From NCBI GenBank assembly GCA_034112445.1, contig JAWUVI010000008.1, positions 1-64,000 on the forward strand: a DNA stretch of 64,000 bases, in the 5' to 3' direction. This stretch comes from Pelagadaptatus sp034112445 (GTDB taxonomy: Bacteria > Pseudomonadota > Gammaproteobacteria > Pseudomonadales > Cellvibrionaceae). This document shows, piece by piece, positions 34,073 to 42,828 of the stretch. The notes under the pieces were generated by a model. That model made no database searches. It saw only the letters and a list, made by a program, of their open reading frames with translations, and was not told the DNA's origin. Numbering within the stretch: the first letter of the stretch is position 1; each line of letters starts with the position of its first letter. The translations under genes were made by a program, and so were the position numbers.

Positions 34073-34887
34073 TCCAACACTTTAGCAACGCCGTCTTCCC
34101 ATACTGGTAGCGTTACAATGTCGGCTATAGACTTAATTTCATCTGACGCATTTCCCATTGCCACACCTGTACCGGCTAAAGATAAAAACTCACGATCTGA
34201 GTGGGCATCGCCAAACGCAATAACCTGATTCGCGGTAACGGAATGAAAATTGAGAAGTTGCTCGAACGCTCTGTTTTTACAAGCACTGCTGTTTATAACA
34301 CTGACAAAAAGCCAATCAGGTTCGGCCGGCATTTTTGCATAAGCAAAAATTAACTGAGGAAATTTTATTTCTAAATCATGCAATATTTTGTGGTCATTTT
34401 GTCGACTAACGGCCAATAATAATTTAGTGACCGGCTCATCACCAACAACCGACAACAAACTTTTCGTTATTGGCTTACAGCGTAAATGCTCACTGTGCTT
34501 TTGTGATATCTCGCTGCACTTTTCAATGTAGTAATTATTTCGGGTGTAGGCTTCGACATGAACATCAGTAAAAGCTACGTATTTAAGCAGCTCTAACACA
34601 TCGACAGCATTCAAATTATGTTCAGCAATCACGACTTTATTTTTTGGGTCATAAACCAAAGCACCGGTATAAAAGATTCCCGCTGCATCAAGTTTAAGAT
34701 CATCAATAAGGAAATCAGCTGCAAATTTCGGGCGACCAGACGCGATGGCCGTTTTAATGCCGTTAGCTTGAATATTTTGCATGGCTTTTTTCAATCGCTG
34801 GCTGTAAGTACCATCAATACTTAACAAAGTCCCATCGATATCGAAAAAAGCTAATTTATAATCAGTCTTTAAACTTACTTGACTCAC
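34060..34887 (-). CDS. HAD-superfamily Cof-type phosphatase
   Basis: This 275-residue member of the HAD IIB (Cof) subfamily has motif I at LAFFDIDGTLL (D16 nucleophile, D18 acid/base), a motif II region IKTAIASGRP, and the late motif FGDAHSDREFLSLAGTGVAMGNASDEIKSIADIVT. All needed residues are present. Members dephosphorylate sugar phosphates, flavin or pyridoxal phosphate; the substrate here is unknown. It starts at GTG (34887) directly after the stop of the upstream hypothetical gene with an AGGT ribosome site, so the two are coupled. It is followed by the small membrane protein and AraC genes, all overlapping. Confidence 0.9.
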   Translation of the reverse strand: MSQVSLKTDYKLAFFDIDGTLLSIDGTYSQRLKKAMQNIQANGIKTAIASGRPKFAADFLIDDLKLDAAGIFYTGALVYDPKNKVVIAEHNLNAVDVLELLKYVAFTDVHVEAYTRNNYYIEKCSEISQKHSEHLRCKPITKSLLSVVGDEPVTKLLLAVSRQNDHKILHDLEIKFPQLIFAYAKMPAEPDWLFVSVINSSACKNRAFEQLLNFHSVTANQVIAFGDAHSDREFLSLAGTGVAMGNASDEIKSIADIVTLPVWEDGVAKVLECIA

Positions 34888-35316
34888 TTAGATACCTAAT
34901 GAACCTTCATGACTCCATTCACAACGAACTTGCATATCACTATTACCAGGAACATGAGAATTACTTGAAGACTCCCAAGTAAACGTATGAGTACCCGACA
35001 ATTCTGTTTCAAGATGAACCGTCGCCGACACCCAATACATTTGACTTAACAGCTCTTCAAATTTATTAATCCACTGCTCCCATTCATACTCAATCGCTTT
35101 GTAAGAAGCACCAAAATGCATAACATCAGTCTGATAATTATCTTGGCCTATGGCTGTTTTGGGCAGAGCAAACATCTCCTGACATAAAAACGGCCAACCA
35201 TCGGCCTTAGGCAGGGACAGCATTGCATCTCTATTAGCAACTCGACGACCAACATCAGTTGAGTCATAGTCATTTGCATCTTTAATACAACCGTAAACTA
35301 TTGATTCTTGATCCAT
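34888..35316 (-). CDS. Hypothetical protein, 142 residues
   Basis: The protein is soluble, with no signal peptide or membrane segment. It has a mixed alpha/beta pattern: a Trp/Tyr-rich middle (AIEYEWEQWINKFEELLSQMYWVSA), then alternating strand-like residues ending QVRCEWSHEGSLGI. I recognise no domain. The stop codon touches the GTG of the HAD gene, and the coding pattern is good, so it is a real gene in the same transcript. A 20-bp tandem repeat lies directly upstream and would be in its promoter or leader. Confidence 0.75.
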   Translation of the reverse strand: MDQESIVYGCIKDANDYDSTDVGRRVANRDAMLSLPKADGWPFLCQEMFALPKTAIGQDNYQTDVMHFGASYKAIEYEWEQWINKFEELLSQMYWVSATVHLETELSGTHTFTWESSSNSHVPGNSDMQVRCEWSHEGSLGI

Positions 35317-35320
35317 TCAA

Positions 35321-35420
35321 CACCCCAAAAAACTCTTATCAGCCCCAAAAAACTCTTACCAGCCTAAAAAACACTTGCCAGTCTAAAAAAATACCTGCTA
35401 GCCTAAAAAAACCACCAACC
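35321..35420. repeat. 20-bp tandem repeat, five degenerate units
   Basis: Units start at 35321, 35341, 35361, 35381 and 35401. Each has a CCCCAAAAAA or CCTAAAAAA core followed by a CTCTTAYC/CACTTGCC-like part. The first two units are almost identical and later ones decay. The array runs from just upstream of the hypothetical gene into the last codons of the SLT lipoprotein gene, whose stop codon is inside the fifth unit. Confidence 0.82.
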
Positions 35421-36002
35421 CGATCGATCCAAACGTTTTTGGCAGCCCACCAATTGTTGCCGATAAGTTGCCGATCTAGCTGATACCTTTTTGGCCACTT
35501 GTATTAGCCACTTTTTATTTTTAAATGTCTGTCTATTAAAACCACCATGACCTTCGTGATAAGCCAAATATTGATGATAAGTATCATTTAATTTAATACC
35601 ACTTTGGTTGTAACTTACTCGGTTATACCAACCAATAAAATCAATGGCATCTTTAAACTTATCACGGTCAGCACCCCAATTGCCGCTCTTATCAATATAC
35701 CAATCCCATGTATCATCTTTTGCTTGAGAGAATCCATAAGCGCTACTCTTTCGTGGACCAGGAAACACCCATAAAAAGGTTGTTCTAGGAGGCTTTGCCT
35801 TAGGTTGAAAACGTGACTCTTGATACATAAAAGCCATCATCGAAGGGATACTCGTTCCCCATTTCTTTTCCGATTGTTTAGCCTGTTTATACCAACCATT
35901 TTTTTCATCAAAGATATGACAAATATTTTCCACATGACGCGGAGGTGACGTGACGCAGCCACCCAAACACAACGCCAGAACAACTACGCTAAGCCTTATC
36001 AC
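35403..36002 (-). CDS. Lipoprotein with lytic transglycosylase (SLT) domain
   Basis: This 199-residue protein has a lipoprotein signal (LCLGGC lipobox, Cys16) and an SLT-like fold. The catalytic Glu is expected in MMAFMYQESRFQP, followed by SSAYGFSQAKDDTWDWY and a helix-rich end with YLAYHEGHGGFNR. It would cleave murein glycan strands from an inner- or outer-membrane anchor. It starts at GTG, overlapping the ligA stop by 4 bases. The last residues before the stop (WWFF) are encoded inside a tandem repeat, so the C-terminus may vary between strains. Its position behind ligA is probably only transcriptional. Confidence 0.87.
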   Translation of the reverse strand: MIRLSVVVLALCLGGCVTSPPRHVENICHIFDEKNGWYKQAKQSEKKWGTSIPSMMAFMYQESRFQPKAKPPRTTFLWVFPGPRKSSAYGFSQAKDDTWDWYIDKSGNWGADRDKFKDAIDFIGWYNRVSYNQSGIKLNDTYHQYLAYHEGHGGFNRQTFKNKKWLIQVAKKVSARSATYRQQLVGCQKRLDRSGWWFF

Positions 36003-38038
36003 AAAGCATCCAAGCTGGCTGATTGATTCAGCAATGCAACCAAGTCGTCTTCATTGATAATCTTAACATTCAGTGACTCTGCCTTTGTTCGCTTCGAACC
36101 TGCCCCAAGGCCAGCAACCAAACAATCGGTTTTTGCCGAAACACTTCCGGCCACTTTTGCCCCCAGCGCTTGCAGCTTTTCTTTTGCCTCACTGCGGCCC
36201 ATAGTCTCAAGCGTTCCAGTTAAGACAAAGACTTTATTTTGCAAAGGCTCATCCGTTGTATTGATTTCAATATCGGGCCATATAAGGCCTTTATCTCGCA
36301 ACGATTGAATAACAGTAAGATTTTCGGGTTGCTGGAAAAAATCCACCAAGTAATGAGCAACCACTGGGCCAATATCTGGAACCTCTTGCAGTGCTTCGGC
36401 ATCAGCCTCTATGATCTGTTCTAAAGACCGAAAGTAACGAGACAAACTTCTAGCGGTTGCTTCACCCACTTCACGTATGCCAAGCCCGTAAATAAATCGC
36501 TCCAAGGAAGTTAACTTACTGGCCTCTAAACCGAGCAATAAATTCTCAGCTGACTTTTGTCCCATGCGCTCAAGTGCTGACAAAGGCTCTAAGGTTAAAT
36601 CGTATAGATCAGCAATAGATTGAATAAGCCCTTCATCAACTAATTGCTCGACTAATTTATCGCCAATGCCATCAACATTGAGCGCCTTACGAGAAATAAA
36701 ATGCTTAATGGCTTCTTTTCTTTGGGCTGCACAAATCAACCCACCACTGCATCGAGCAACCACCTCACCTTCGGTGGTTTCCACCTGAGAACCGCAAACA
36801 GGGCAATGCTCAGGAAAAATTATAGGAAGACTATCAGCTGGACGTTTTGACCTCACAATAGATACTATTTGTGGGATTACATCACCGGCCCGCCTCACAA
36901 CCACGGTATCGCCAACTTGCACACCTAAACGAGCCACTTCATCACGATTATGCAAAGTCGCGTTTGAAACAGTCACTCCACCAACAAAAACCGGTTCTAA
37001 ACGCGCTACAGGCGTTACGGCGCCTGTGCGACCAACCTGAAATTCAACATCGAGGAGCTTAGTCATTTCTTCTTGCGCAGGAAATTTATACGCAATTGCC
37101 CAACGTGGAGCGCGGGACACAAAGCCTAATCTTTTTTGCAGTTGTAAATCATTTACCTTGAATACTATGCCATCAATTTCATAGTCAAGAGAGTCACGTT
37201 TTTCGGATAGTTTTTTACAGTATTCAATACACTCCTGAATTCCAGAAGCTACTCTCATCTCTGGGTTGATTTTAAAACCCCAGCGATGGAACTCTTGTAA
37301 AACATCAGTATGTCGATCTGGTAATTGGCCACCTTCAACCCAACCCATACTGTATGCACACATCTCTAACGGCCGGCTTTTAGTGATTTTTGAATCCAGT
37401 TGACGCAAACTTCCAGCGGCGGCGTTACGAGGGTTTACAAAGGTTTTATCTCCCGACTTACGAGCCACATCATTAATGTACTCAAACCCTTTTTTGGGTA
37501 TATATATTTCACCTCGAACCTCTAGAGAATCTGGATAGCCATCGCCTAATAATTTTAACGGTATTGATGATATGGTTCGCACATTGAGTGTAATATCTTC
37601 ACCTGTTGTGCCGTCACCTCGCGTTGCTCCTCTAACCAAAATACCTTTTTCATAGAGCAGACTAACGGCAATACCATCTAATTTAGGCTCACAGGCATAT
37701 TCAATAACCGCATCAAGCTTACCCAAGCGCTCTTGTAAACGCTGGTTAAAATCCAATAAATTTTTATCATCAAAAGCGTTATCAAGAGACAGCATGCGCA
37801 GTTCATGGCGAACTTGGTTAAACATACTCAAAGGCGCATCACCTACCCGCTGGGTTGGAGAATCCGGAGTAATAATATTTGGATGCTGTGCTTCTAATTG
37901 CTTTAGTTCGTAAAACAGCCGATCGTATTCTGAATCAGGAACAATAGGATTATCGAGCACATAATAACGATAATTATGATAATTAAGCTTATCTTTTAGC
38001 TCGTCTATGCGTTGATGTGTTACATGGCTTAGCGTCAT
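35999..38038 (-). CDS. ligA: NAD-dependent DNA ligase
   Basis: LigA seals nicks in duplex DNA using NAD+. The N-terminal Ia domain has NYHNYRYYVLDNPIVPDSEYDRLF. The adenylated lysine lies in EPKLDG near residue 115, the four-cysteine zinc finger begins CPVCGS, and helix-hairpin-helix repeats and a C-terminal BRCT domain (NKVFVLTGTLETMGRSEAKEKL) follow. I place the start at ATG 38038 because homology begins there and it lies 7 bases after the zipA stop; the longer frame from 38107 would overlap zipA by about 60 bases. The product has 679 residues, normal for the family. smc-zipA-ligA is a known gammaproteobacterial order. Confidence 0.96.
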   Translation of the reverse strand: MTLSHVTHQRIDELKDKLNYHNYRYYVLDNPIVPDSEYDRLFYELKQLEAQHPNIITPDSPTQRVGDAPLSMFNQVRHELRMLSLDNAFDDKNLLDFNQRLQERLGKLDAVIEYACEPKLDGIAVSLLYEKGILVRGATRGDGTTGEDITLNVRTISSIPLKLLGDGYPDSLEVRGEIYIPKKGFEYINDVARKSGDKTFVNPRNAAAGSLRQLDSKITKSRPLEMCAYSMGWVEGGQLPDRHTDVLQEFHRWGFKINPEMRVASGIQECIEYCKKLSEKRDSLDYEIDGIVFKVNDLQLQKRLGFVSRAPRWAIAYKFPAQEEMTKLLDVEFQVGRTGAVTPVARLEPVFVGGVTVSNATLHNRDEVARLGVQVGDTVVVRRAGDVIPQIVSIVRSKRPADSLPIIFPEHCPVCGSQVETTEGEVVARCSGGLICAAQRKEAIKHFISRKALNVDGIGDKLVEQLVDEGLIQSIADLYDLTLEPLSALERMGQKSAENLLLGLEASKLTSLERFIYGLGIREVGEATARSLSRYFRSLEQIIEADAEALQEVPDIGPVVAHYLVDFFQQPENLTVIQSLRDKGLIWPDIEINTTDEPLQNKVFVLTGTLETMGRSEAKEKLQALGAKVAGSVSAKTDCLVAGLGAGSKRTKAESLNVKIINEDDLVALLNQSASLDAL

Positions 38039-38045
38039 GATTAAC

Positions 38046-39071
38046 TTAATGCGTTCGAGAAAGTTGTTTGCGTTCAAAGTCACGAATCCTTTGGCGACTG
38101 TGCTCAATTGTTTGAGCTGTCATCACACTCCGGTTTTCGTCTTTTAATACACCACCTAAATGTGATGCTAGCGCCTTTGCTGTATCGGCCATGCAGTTGA
38201 ATGCTTTTAGGGTATTGCACTGCAAAGGCAGCGTCATAAATAAACTAACGCCTGGGGTGGAAAAATTCTGCATATCATTCAAATCAAAAGTACCTGGAAC
38301 CACCATGTTCACCATACTGAACATAACCGGCCCCTCCCCTTCATCATCCGCATGTCTATGGAAAATATTCATCTCACCAAAGCGCATACCGCATTCGATT
38401 AATTGATCAAGTAATAGACTGCCATCGAAGTAACGCCCATCAAGAGCCATAACATTAATAATCAGGACCTCTTCAGTAACTGGAGCAGAGGCTGCTTTTT
38501 CGCCGGCGGATGGTGTGATTGGATGGCGAGCCGTATCTTCAGTCACTGTTGGCTCAATCGATCGGCTAACAACTCTTGGTTTAGAGACTACATCTCCAGA
38601 GGCAATCAAGTTAGTTGCTACATCCTTATCTGGTTCAGTAATTTTTAGCTTTACTTCTTGTGGTTCACAAATCTCTAGCTCTTCAGATGGCTGCTCATCC
38701 GATATGGGCATAGGCTCCATAAGCATAGGAACCGCTTCTTCACTCACCAACTCATCGAGATTTAACGAAACTTGCTCGGGTATTTTAGGTGCCATAGAAG
38801 GGTTGCGAGTTTTAGCAAAAGACTCTTTCACATTATGGGTTTTTTGCTTAGCGTCTTCTTCATCGCGCTCAATAATTACGCGAGCACCACCGTTTGGCAG
38901 CTCACTTCCGTAATCGAGCAAATCGTTTTTATCCGTACCCCTGTGCATACTTAAGGACATTTTTATTGATGTTCTTCTTGAGTGACGCATGCGTCGCCAA
39001 CCATCAAGCAAGACACCTATCACCAACAAAACAACGATGACTGTTAGCCATTCGCGCATCGCAAAATCCAT
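38046..39071 (-). CDS. zipA: Cell division protein ZipA
   Basis: ZipA anchors and bundles FtsZ at the division site. The 341-residue protein has an N-terminal membrane anchor (REWLTVIVVLLVIGVLLDGWRRMRHSRR), a long charged, Pro/Glu-rich linker (about 45-200) and the C-terminal FtsZ-binding domain (about 205-335, with LIINVMALDGRYFDGSLLLDQLIECGMRFGEMNIFHRH and FMTLPLQCNTLKAFNCM). I use ATG 39071, and the Met four residues later is the other candidate start. It follows smc by 62 bases and precedes ligA by 7 bases. ZipA is restricted to gammaproteobacteria and so supports the taxonomic call. Confidence 0.94.
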   Translation of the reverse strand: MDFAMREWLTVIVVLLVIGVLLDGWRRMRHSRRTSIKMSLSMHRGTDKNDLLDYGSELPNGGARVIIERDEEDAKQKTHNVKESFAKTRNPSMAPKIPEQVSLNLDELVSEEAVPMLMEPMPISDEQPSEELEICEPQEVKLKITEPDKDVATNLIASGDVVSKPRVVSRSIEPTVTEDTARHPITPSAGEKAASAPVTEEVLIINVMALDGRYFDGSLLLDQLIECGMRFGEMNIFHRHADDEGEGPVMFSMVNMVVPGTFDLNDMQNFSTPGVSLFMTLPLQCNTLKAFNCMADTAKALASHLGGVLKDENRSVMTAQTIEHSRQRIRDFERKQLSRTH

Positions 39072-39133
39072 TATCTAGTTAAACCTCTTATTTATGTACA
39101 GAATCAGCATTTTTATGTACAAAGTCGACATAA

Positions 39134-42100
39134 TCAACTCGCAGCCAATTCAGCGGCTTCATCAACATCAACTGATACCAATCTTGAAACACCGGGCTCA
39201 TGCATAGTCACGCCTAATAATTGGTGGGCCATTTCCATTGCAATTTTATTGTGCGTAATATAAATAAACTGGACATGCTCAGACATCTTCTCAACCATAC
39301 GCGCATAACGCCCAACGTTGGCATCATCTAATGGCGCATCAACTTCATCCAGCATACAAAAAGGGGCGGGATTCAAACGAAAAATTGAAAAGACCAAGGC
39401 GATGGCCGTTAATGCTTTTTCACCACCAGAAAGCAGGTGAATTGTGCTGTTTCTCTTGCCCGGTGGTCGAGCCATAATAGTAATGCCCGTATCGAGAAGA
39501 TCATCTCCCGTTAATTCTAAATAGGCATGCCCACCGCCAAAGACTTGTGGGAAAAGATCTTGCAAGCTGCTATTAACTTGATCAAATGTTTCTTTAAAAC
39601 GAGTACGTGTTTCTCTATCAATCTTTTTGATCGCGTTTTCTAACGTCGCTAACGCATCGACTAATTCTTCATTCTGAGCGTCTAAATAATTCTTCCGCTC
39701 AGACTCTATTTTGTATTCATCAATAGCCGCCAAGTTAATCGGACCTAGGCGGGTAATACGATTATTAATGCGCTCCAGCTCTTCTTCCATCGGTTGCTCG
39801 GTAGCATCGTCTTCTAATTGACCTAACAATGTCGGCAGATGGAAATTATCTTCTTCTAGTTGATCTTGTAGACCTTTACGTTGAACCTCAAAAGTCTGAG
39901 CCGCCAATCGCTCTTGCTCCAAGCGACTTCTAACGTTTTGAACGTCTTGCTCTACTCGACTTTTCTCTTGCTCTGATTTACGTAAGTCATGCTCTATTCG
40001 TTCAATATCACGTCGAGCGGTTACCAGCTCGCTTTCAACACTCAATCTTTTTTCTAATAGAGCTTCCAACTCTAGCTTATGCTCTTCAACCGGATTTTGT
40101 TGATCTTCAAGACCTTCCCTAAGCACTTCACGGCGTTCAGACAAACGCTCTATTTGCTCTTCTAGACGAGTAATACCTCCTCGAATAGAATCTAATTGTG
40201 TTTTTAGCGATTGATGGCGCATTTCTAACTGATGGCCGCGGTCTTTATCGTGACGGGCCCGTTGCCTGGCATCGTCTAATTTAGTGCGGATGGCATCGCG
40301 CTGAGTTAATAACTCTTCACGTTGCTCTGTATCACGCTCCATTGACTCGATTGCACCTTCAAGAATGGCTCGCGCCTCAGACAGACCCTCAGATTCGGCT
40401 TGCATTTGCTCTTGTGCTTCTTGAATCTCGCTATCAACTCGCTCACGTCGGACCAAAACCTGCTCAACACGAACTTTTTTAGCACTAAGCTGAGCGCGAA
40501 GCTCACCATGCTTACGAGTTTGCTCATTAGACTCTCGTCTTAGATTCTCTCGGGCCAGCTCATACTCTTTTATCGAATCACGACCACTGGCTTGCTTGGC
40601 GCTTAGAGAGTCGATAGTTTTTTGTGACTCTTCAATTTCTAACGTTAAAGCTTCTAGTTCTTTCTTACGAGCAATAACACCAGAAGTAGCGTCAGAATCA
40701 CGTGCAACCCGCAACCAATTAGCCCCCAACCAGATACCATCTCGAGTCATTACAGACTCAAATGCAGACAAGCTGGAACGTAATGCTAAAGCGTCTTGCA
40801 AGTTATCGGCGGCGTAGATATTACCTAGCTGACTGACGAGATCGATATTTGCCGTAACCTTGTCCAATAATGTTGCTGCTGGACCGCCTTTAGCAGCTAT
40901 GTCATTACCAGTAAAACCAACATCAAGAAGTATCAATTCACCTTGAGTTAAATCACCCAACACCCTGGTAACAGAATCGAAGCCCTTAGTACAAACTGCT
41001 TGCAAAGTATTTCCAAGGGCTGTTTCGACCGCTTTGTCCCAGCCAGACTCAACTTCAATAGAATCAGACAGGCGTGAAGCAGTATCCAAATCGTTGGTTG
41101 CCAACCACTTATTAACACAATCACTTTGTGAATCTAACGCTGCTTGTTGCAATGCTTCTAAAGAAGCATGTCGGCCACGTTTACTCTGTAACTCACTGCG
41201 GGCTGTATCGAGCTGATTGCCCAAAGTTACGGATTCAGTCCGCAAGTTATCAAGTTCGTCATTAACATTTTCGGACTGTTCTTGCTTCTCTGACTGCACC
41301 AATTCCATTTCGGCAAGCTGTTCGTTTAACTCCGCGATCTCTTCATCCGCTTCTCCGGCAACTAGGCCTTCTTGCTCGGTTTTCAACTTGGTTATGCGAT
41401 CTAACAAGCGTGATTGAACTAAATCTAAATGTTGAATACGTGACTGTTGCACTTCTGCTTTTTGACGAGGCTCAGCAGCTGTCTGATTGAAGTCATCCCA
41501 AGATTGCTGCCATGCTTGCATAGATTCTTCTGCAATTAATAATGATTCGCCAGACGTTTCTTCAGCCTCTAAAATCAGCTCTAGCTCGGGCTCTATTTCA
41601 AGCAATTCACTTTGCCAGTTTTCAGCCTTATCTTTATCCGTTAACAGATGCTCTTGCGATTCAGTAAAGTCTTTTTCTGTTTGCGCTATATCAATCTGCA
41701 ACTGACGGCCACGCTCTTGTGAATGCTTAATAGTCTGTTCAATTCGTGAAATATCTGAGCCAATTGAATAAAACCGCTCTTGCACAGCATTGAGTTTATC
41801 GCCTTGATCCGTATATTCGCTGCGATACTTTTCGATAGACGCATCGTGATGCAATTGATCACTGATCAGCGACTCAACCTGTAATTCAAACTCGGTAATA
41901 GCGGCTTTGCGGCCAGAGGCTTTTTCATCAAGCAATTTAACTCGTAAAGCCTGTAATTGTGCTTTAAGTAAGCGCTCTTCTTTTTTGAATTCTGTGTATT
42001 TTTCTGCCGACTGTGACTGACGATGTAAACGTGACAATTGACGTTCAAGTTCATCACGAATATCGGTTAAACGCTCAAGGTTTTCATGAGTTCGGCGCAT

Positions 42101-42649
42101 ACGATTTTCAGTATCACGACGCCGCTCTTTGTATTTAGAAATACCGGCCGCTTCTTCAATGTAGACTCTTAATTCTTCAGGCTTAGATTCAATCAGGCGG
42201 GAAATCATGCCCTGCTCAATAATGGCGTAACTGCGAGGCCCTAAGCCAGTTCCTAAGAAAATATCGGTGATATCACGACGTCGACACTTAGTGCCATTAA
42301 GATAATAACTATTTTGGGAGTCACGAGTTACTTTTCGTTTAATTGAAATTTCTGAAAAACCCGAATATTCACCGACTAATGTGCCATCGCTATTATCAAA
42401 CACCAACTCAATCGAGGCCTGCCCTACAGGCTTACGGCCACCAGAGCCATTAAAGATGACGTCTGTCATTGACTCGCCACGTAGGTTTTTAGCCGATGAT
42501 TCACCCATCACCCAACGAACAGCATCAATAATATTAGATTTACCACAACCATTTGGACCGACGACGGCCCCTAGGTTACTAGGAAAATTAACTGTGGTTG
42601 GGTCAACAAAAGACTTAAAGCCAGCCAGCTTAATACACTTTAACCGCAT
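39134..42649 (-). CDS. smc: Chromosome partition protein SMC
   Basis: This 1171-residue SMC ATPase organises and segregates the chromosome. The Walker A motif GPNGCGKSN is at residues 31-39, followed by two long coiled coils around a hinge (about 510-640, with NLQAVCTKGFDSVTRVLGDL). The C-terminal half carries the signature LLSGGEKALTAIALVFSIF and Walker B FCMLDEVDAPLDDANVGRY. Length is normal. It is notable that the window shows SMC rather than the MukB of enterics; pseudomonad-like gammaproteobacteria also use SMC. It heads the smc-zipA-ligA group. Antisense open frames in this region are products of the coiled-coil codon bias. Confidence 0.97.
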   Translation of the reverse strand: MRLKCIKLAGFKSFVDPTTVNFPSNLGAVVGPNGCGKSNIIDAVRWVMGESSAKNLRGESMTDVIFNGSGGRKPVGQASIELVFDNSDGTLVGEYSGFSEISIKRKVTRDSQNSYYLNGTKCRRRDITDIFLGTGLGPRSYAIIEQGMISRLIESKPEELRVYIEEAAGISKYKERRRDTENRMRRTHENLERLTDIRDELERQLSRLHRQSQSAEKYTEFKKEERLLKAQLQALRVKLLDEKASGRKAAITEFELQVESLISDQLHHDASIEKYRSEYTDQGDKLNAVQERFYSIGSDISRIEQTIKHSQERGRQLQIDIAQTEKDFTESQEHLLTDKDKAENWQSELLEIEPELELILEAEETSGESLLIAEESMQAWQQSWDDFNQTAAEPRQKAEVQQSRIQHLDLVQSRLLDRITKLKTEQEGLVAGEADEEIAELNEQLAEMELVQSEKQEQSENVNDELDNLRTESVTLGNQLDTARSELQSKRGRHASLEALQQAALDSQSDCVNKWLATNDLDTASRLSDSIEVESGWDKAVETALGNTLQAVCTKGFDSVTRVLGDLTQGELILLDVGFTGNDIAAKGGPAATLLDKVTANIDLVSQLGNIYAADNLQDALALRSSLSAFESVMTRDGIWLGANWLRVARDSDATSGVIARKKELEALTLEIEESQKTIDSLSAKQASGRDSIKEYELARENLRRESNEQTRKHGELRAQLSAKKVRVEQVLVRRERVDSEIQEAQEQMQAESEGLSEARAILEGAIESMERDTEQREELLTQRDAIRTKLDDARQRARHDKDRGHQLEMRHQSLKTQLDSIRGGITRLEEQIERLSERREVLREGLEDQQNPVEEHKLELEALLEKRLSVESELVTARRDIERIEHDLRKSEQEKSRVEQDVQNVRSRLEQERLAAQTFEVQRKGLQDQLEEDNFHLPTLLGQLEDDATEQPMEEELERINNRITRLGPINLAAIDEYKIESERKNYLDAQNEELVDALATLENAIKKIDRETRTRFKETFDQVNSSLQDLFPQVFGGGHAYLELTGDDLLDTGITIMARPPGKRNSTIHLLSGGEKALTAIALVFSIFRLNPAPFCMLDEVDAPLDDANVGRYARMVEKMSEHVQFIYITHNKIAMEMAHQLLGVTMHEPGVSRLVSVDVDEAAELAAS

Positions 42650-42828
42650 ACAAACGTTTCACTCAGATTTTATAAGCTATTGATATTGCTTGGTATTTTA
42701 TTGTTAAGAACATTTATAGGCGGCCTTTTAAACAACATTACAGGTAAACTGCCGAAGACTTCATAAGTTCTATCAGAAAGGCGAAATTCTACCGTTAAAA
42801 AGCTCTATTTGAAACGTTTAATAAGAAC

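Noticed and set aside
35999..38107. Longer ligA frame starting at 38107
   Set aside because: The added 23 residues overlap zipA by about 60 bases and have no counterpart in the ligase family; ATG at 38038 fits.
40306..42057. Antisense and alternative-frame open frames within smc
   Set aside because: Coiled-coil codon bias (Glu, Gln, Leu, Arg) leaves other frames open; the smc frame has all family motifs.
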